Source of the DNA: Dyadobacter chenwenxiniae
GTDB lineage: Bacteria > Bacteroidota > Bacteroidia > Cytophagales > Spirosomataceae
NCBI RefSeq assembly: GCF_022869785.1
Contig: NZ_CP094997.1
Span: 5,507,501 to 5,570,000, forward strand
Reading direction: 5' to 3'
DNA: 62,500 bases
The first letter of the stretch is position 1. Each line of letters starts with the position of its first letter. A model generated the notes under the pieces. That model did not search any database and was not told the DNA's origin. It saw only the letters and a program-made list of their open reading frames with translations. This document shows positions 60,712 to 62,500 of the stretch, piece after piece. Position numbers and translations under genes: made by a program.

Positions 60712-62500
60712 TTATTTCAGAATTCGGAGCTTGGCGAAGCTTAGCAATAAAGTTTTTTCCCCTACAAGATTAAAATTGACAGTTGCCTTGCGGTCCGTGC
60801 CATTCACATCCATTCGCGTCACTTCTCCAAAACCGAATTTTAAATGTTCCACCTTATCACCCTCTTTCAGATCAAATGTATCGCTGGCAACAAAATGTTC
60901 GGATGGCGTATGCGCGACTGTTGTGCTGGACGGCGTTGGAGCAGGCTTTCTTTGTGTCAAATTTCGGGCAAAGGAGGTTACCGGACTCACACTTTCCCGT
61001 GTAGGCGCTCCGTGAAGCATATTGGAAACATTCAGGAAATGGGGATCAACTTCGAGCAAGAAACGGCTTGGTTCGCACATTTTCAGTCTTCCCCATTGAT
61101 AACGGCTTTCCGCGTAGGAGAATGAAAGTTTCTTTTCAGCGCGTGTAATGGCTACATAAAACAACCTTCTTTCTTCTTCCAGGTCTTGGCGGCTTTCAAG
61201 CATCATCTGGCTTGGAAAAAGGTCTTCTTCCAAACCTACTATAAATACATTCCGGAATTCAAGGCCTTTTGCGGAGTGAATGGTCATCATCGTAACGCGG
61301 TCGTTATCATTATTATCGTCCGGCTCGTCAGCGTTAGTTAATAAGGAAACGGATTGGAGGAAAGCGCTTAATGTCTTGTCTTCGGTTTCTTCATTATCCA
61401 CAAATTCCTTGATCCCGTTGAGCAACTCCTGGACGTTTTCGTAGCGGGAAAGTCCTTCTACTGTTTTGTCCTCATACAATTCCCGCAAGATCCCGGAAGT
61501 CTTCGCAATATGCGCCGAAACCTCGTAAGCATCCTTTCCTTCTTCGATCAGGATTTTAAAGCTTTTGATCAAAGTTGCGAATTGCTCAATGGGCGTAATG
61601 GTCCTGCCACTCGCATATTTGCCGATGTTAGCAACAACTTCCCAGATCGCAATGCCGTTTTCAGACGCCGCAACGGCAATTTTTGCCACCGTTCCATCGC
61701 CTATGCCCCGTTTTGGAAGGTTAATAATGCGTTTGAATGCTTCTTCGTCACGTTGGTTTACGGTAAAACGCAAGTAAGCGAGCAGATCCTTGATTTCTTT
61801 TCTTTGATAAAAAGACTGGCCGCCGACTATGCGATATTTAATGCCAAGCTTACGAAGCGCTTCCTCAAAGGAACGGGACTGCGCATTGGTCCTATATAGG
61901 ATAGCAAAATTTTCATTTCGCAGCGCTTTCGACATTTTCTCTTCGAAAATTGCCGTCGCTACCAAACGCCCTTCTTCATTATCCGATCCTGCCTTTATTA
62001 CATCTATTAACGAACCTTCTTCATTATCCGTAAATGTCCGCTTTTCCAGCTGCGCCTTGTTTCTCGCAATCACCGAATTGGCCGCATTAACGATAACTCC
62101 GGTTGAGCGATAGTTTTGTTCCAGTTTGATAACTCTTACGTCCGGGAAGTCCTTTTCAAAATTCAGAATGTTCTCAATGTTCGCCCCGCGGAAGGCATAG
62201 ATGCTTTGCGCATCGTCACCCACTACCACGATGTTCCTGTGAACAGCCGAAAGTTTTCGGGTAATCAGATACTGCGAAACGTTTGTATCCTGGAACTCAT
62301 CCACCATCACATGCTGAAATTTGTGCTGGTACTTATATAGTACATCAGGGAAATCGCGAAAAAGGATATTGGTATTAAAAAGCAGGTCATCAAAATCCAT
62401 CGCATTGGCCTGAAAGCACCGCATTACGTATGTTTTGTACAACCGGCCGATCTCTTTCATCTTGGCAGCTTCATCATCAGCCTGGATTATGGGGTTAGCA
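60712..62500 (-). CDS. UvrD/PcrA-type ATP-dependent DNA helicase, 5' part missing
   Basis: About 596 C-terminal residues of a superfamily 1A helicase; the frame stays open to the right edge, so the start and the Walker A are outside. Visible motifs are DFDDLLFNT, motif II MVDEFQDTN, motif III VVVGDDAQSIYAFRGA, motif IV LEQNYRST, motif V TIHSAKGLEF and motif VI VAITRAEKKL. The end KVEHLKFGFGEVTRMDVNG is the Tudor-like domain of PcrA that binds RNA polymerase. It unwinds DNA in nucleotide-excision and transcription-coupled repair. An internal ATG (62458-62460) is not the start, since helicase sequence continues upstream. Confidence 0.95.
   Translation of the reverse strand, partial: ANPIIQADDEAAKMKEIGRLYKTYVMRCFQANAMDFDDLLFNTNILFRDFPDVLYKYQHKFQHVMVDEFQDTNVSQYLITRKLSAVHRNIVVVGDDAQSIYAFRGANIENILNFEKDFPDVRVIKLEQNYRSTGVIVNAANSVIARNKAQLEKRTFTDNEEGSLIDVIKAGSDNEEGRLVATAIFEEKMSKALRNENFAILYRTNAQSRSFEEALRKLGIKYRIVGGQSFYQRKEIKDLLAYLRFTVNQRDEEAFKRIINLPKRGIGDGTVAKIAVAASENGIAIWEVVANIGKYASGRTITPIEQFATLIKSFKILIEEGKDAYEVSAHIAKTSGILRELYEDKTVEGLSRYENVQELLNGIKEFVDNEETEDKTLSAFLQSVSLLTNADEPDDNNDNDRVTMMTIHSAKGLEFRNVFIVGLEEDLFPSQMMLESRQDLEEERRLFYVAITRAEKKLSFSYAESRYQWGRLKMCEPSRFLLEVDPHFLNVSNMLHGAPTRESVSPVTSFARNLTQRKPAPTPSSTTVAHTPSEHFVASDTFDLKEGDKVEHLKFGFGEVTRMDVNGTDRKATVNFNLVGEKTLLLSFAKLRILK

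Noticed and set aside
1..62500. CRISPR arrays, tRNA or rRNA genes, prophage or insertion sequences
   Set aside because: I saw no regularly spaced direct repeats with unique spacers, no cloverleaf sequence and no transposase or integrase frames.

Overview
The window looks like a chromosomal segment of a Bacteroidota bacterium, most likely order Cytophagales and close to Dyadobacter/Spirosoma (inference from gene content, not a database match). Supporting signs are the separate atpD-atpC pair, a DUF4175 protein, Ig-like and DUF4292 lipoproteins, a TonB plug protein without a barrel, and repeated TAnnTTTG -7 promoter elements in place of an E. coli-type -10. Almost every base is accounted for by housekeeping genes. 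I see no prophage, transposase, CRISPR array, rRNA or tRNA gene.

Layout. 1-2.5 kb: a partial pruA (proline catabolism) divergent from thrC. 2.6-9.8 kb: a likely replication-origin neighbourhood. A gene-free AT-rich stretch (4391-4828) carries nine DnaA-box matches, six of them exact TTATNCACA. It lies between a TPR protein and an Ig-like lipoprotein, followed by a methyltransferase, mnmG (gidA) and ybeY. A parS-like ParB site (9316-9331) sits between ybeY and mnmG. 9.9-14.1 kb: a large DUF4175 coiled-coil membrane protein and a small outer-membrane protein. 14.2-22 kb: a complete tryptophan operon on the minus strand, in the order trpL-trpE-(tautomerase-like)-trpG-trpD-trpC-trpF-trpB-(small CxxC protein)-(Dabb protein)-trpA. 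Its leader has a 19-residue peptide with three consecutive Trp codons followed by a strong terminator, a textbook attenuation layout.

22-31.7 kb: hemJ, msrA, envelope proteins including a tandem pair of paralogues, an RluA-type pseudouridine synthase, a RelE/RelB-type toxin-antitoxin pair, a MacB-like ABC ATPase, a membrane-TPR fusion protein and a DUF433/DUF5615 pair whose DUF5615 member has a C-terminal frameshift. 31.8-45.4 kb: mainly plus-strand genes. These are atpD-atpC, an amino-acid permease followed by a macroglobulin-like/TonB-plug protein, a run of TPR protein, DUF4292 lipoprotein, EnvC-like amidase activator, panB and a second RluA-type synthase. A minus-strand intradiol dioxygenase and pirin-like pair lies between.

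45.4-45.8 kb holds a cluster of palindromic REP-like repeats. 45.8-62.5 kb: a CehA/McbA-type PHP protein, an outer-membrane protein and a RecQ-family helicase with an altered zinc site; then a GT39-type glycosyltransferase, a PBP4-type carboxypeptidase, a membrane protein of unknown function, a MORN-repeat protein, GDP-fucose synthase, an Lrp/AsnC regulator, a DUF4301 protein and the 3' part of a UvrD/PcrA helicase that runs off the right edge.

The most interesting signals are non-coding: the candidate oriC with regularly spaced DnaA boxes, the nearby parS-like site and the trp attenuator. I did not find a convincing undescribed multi-gene system.
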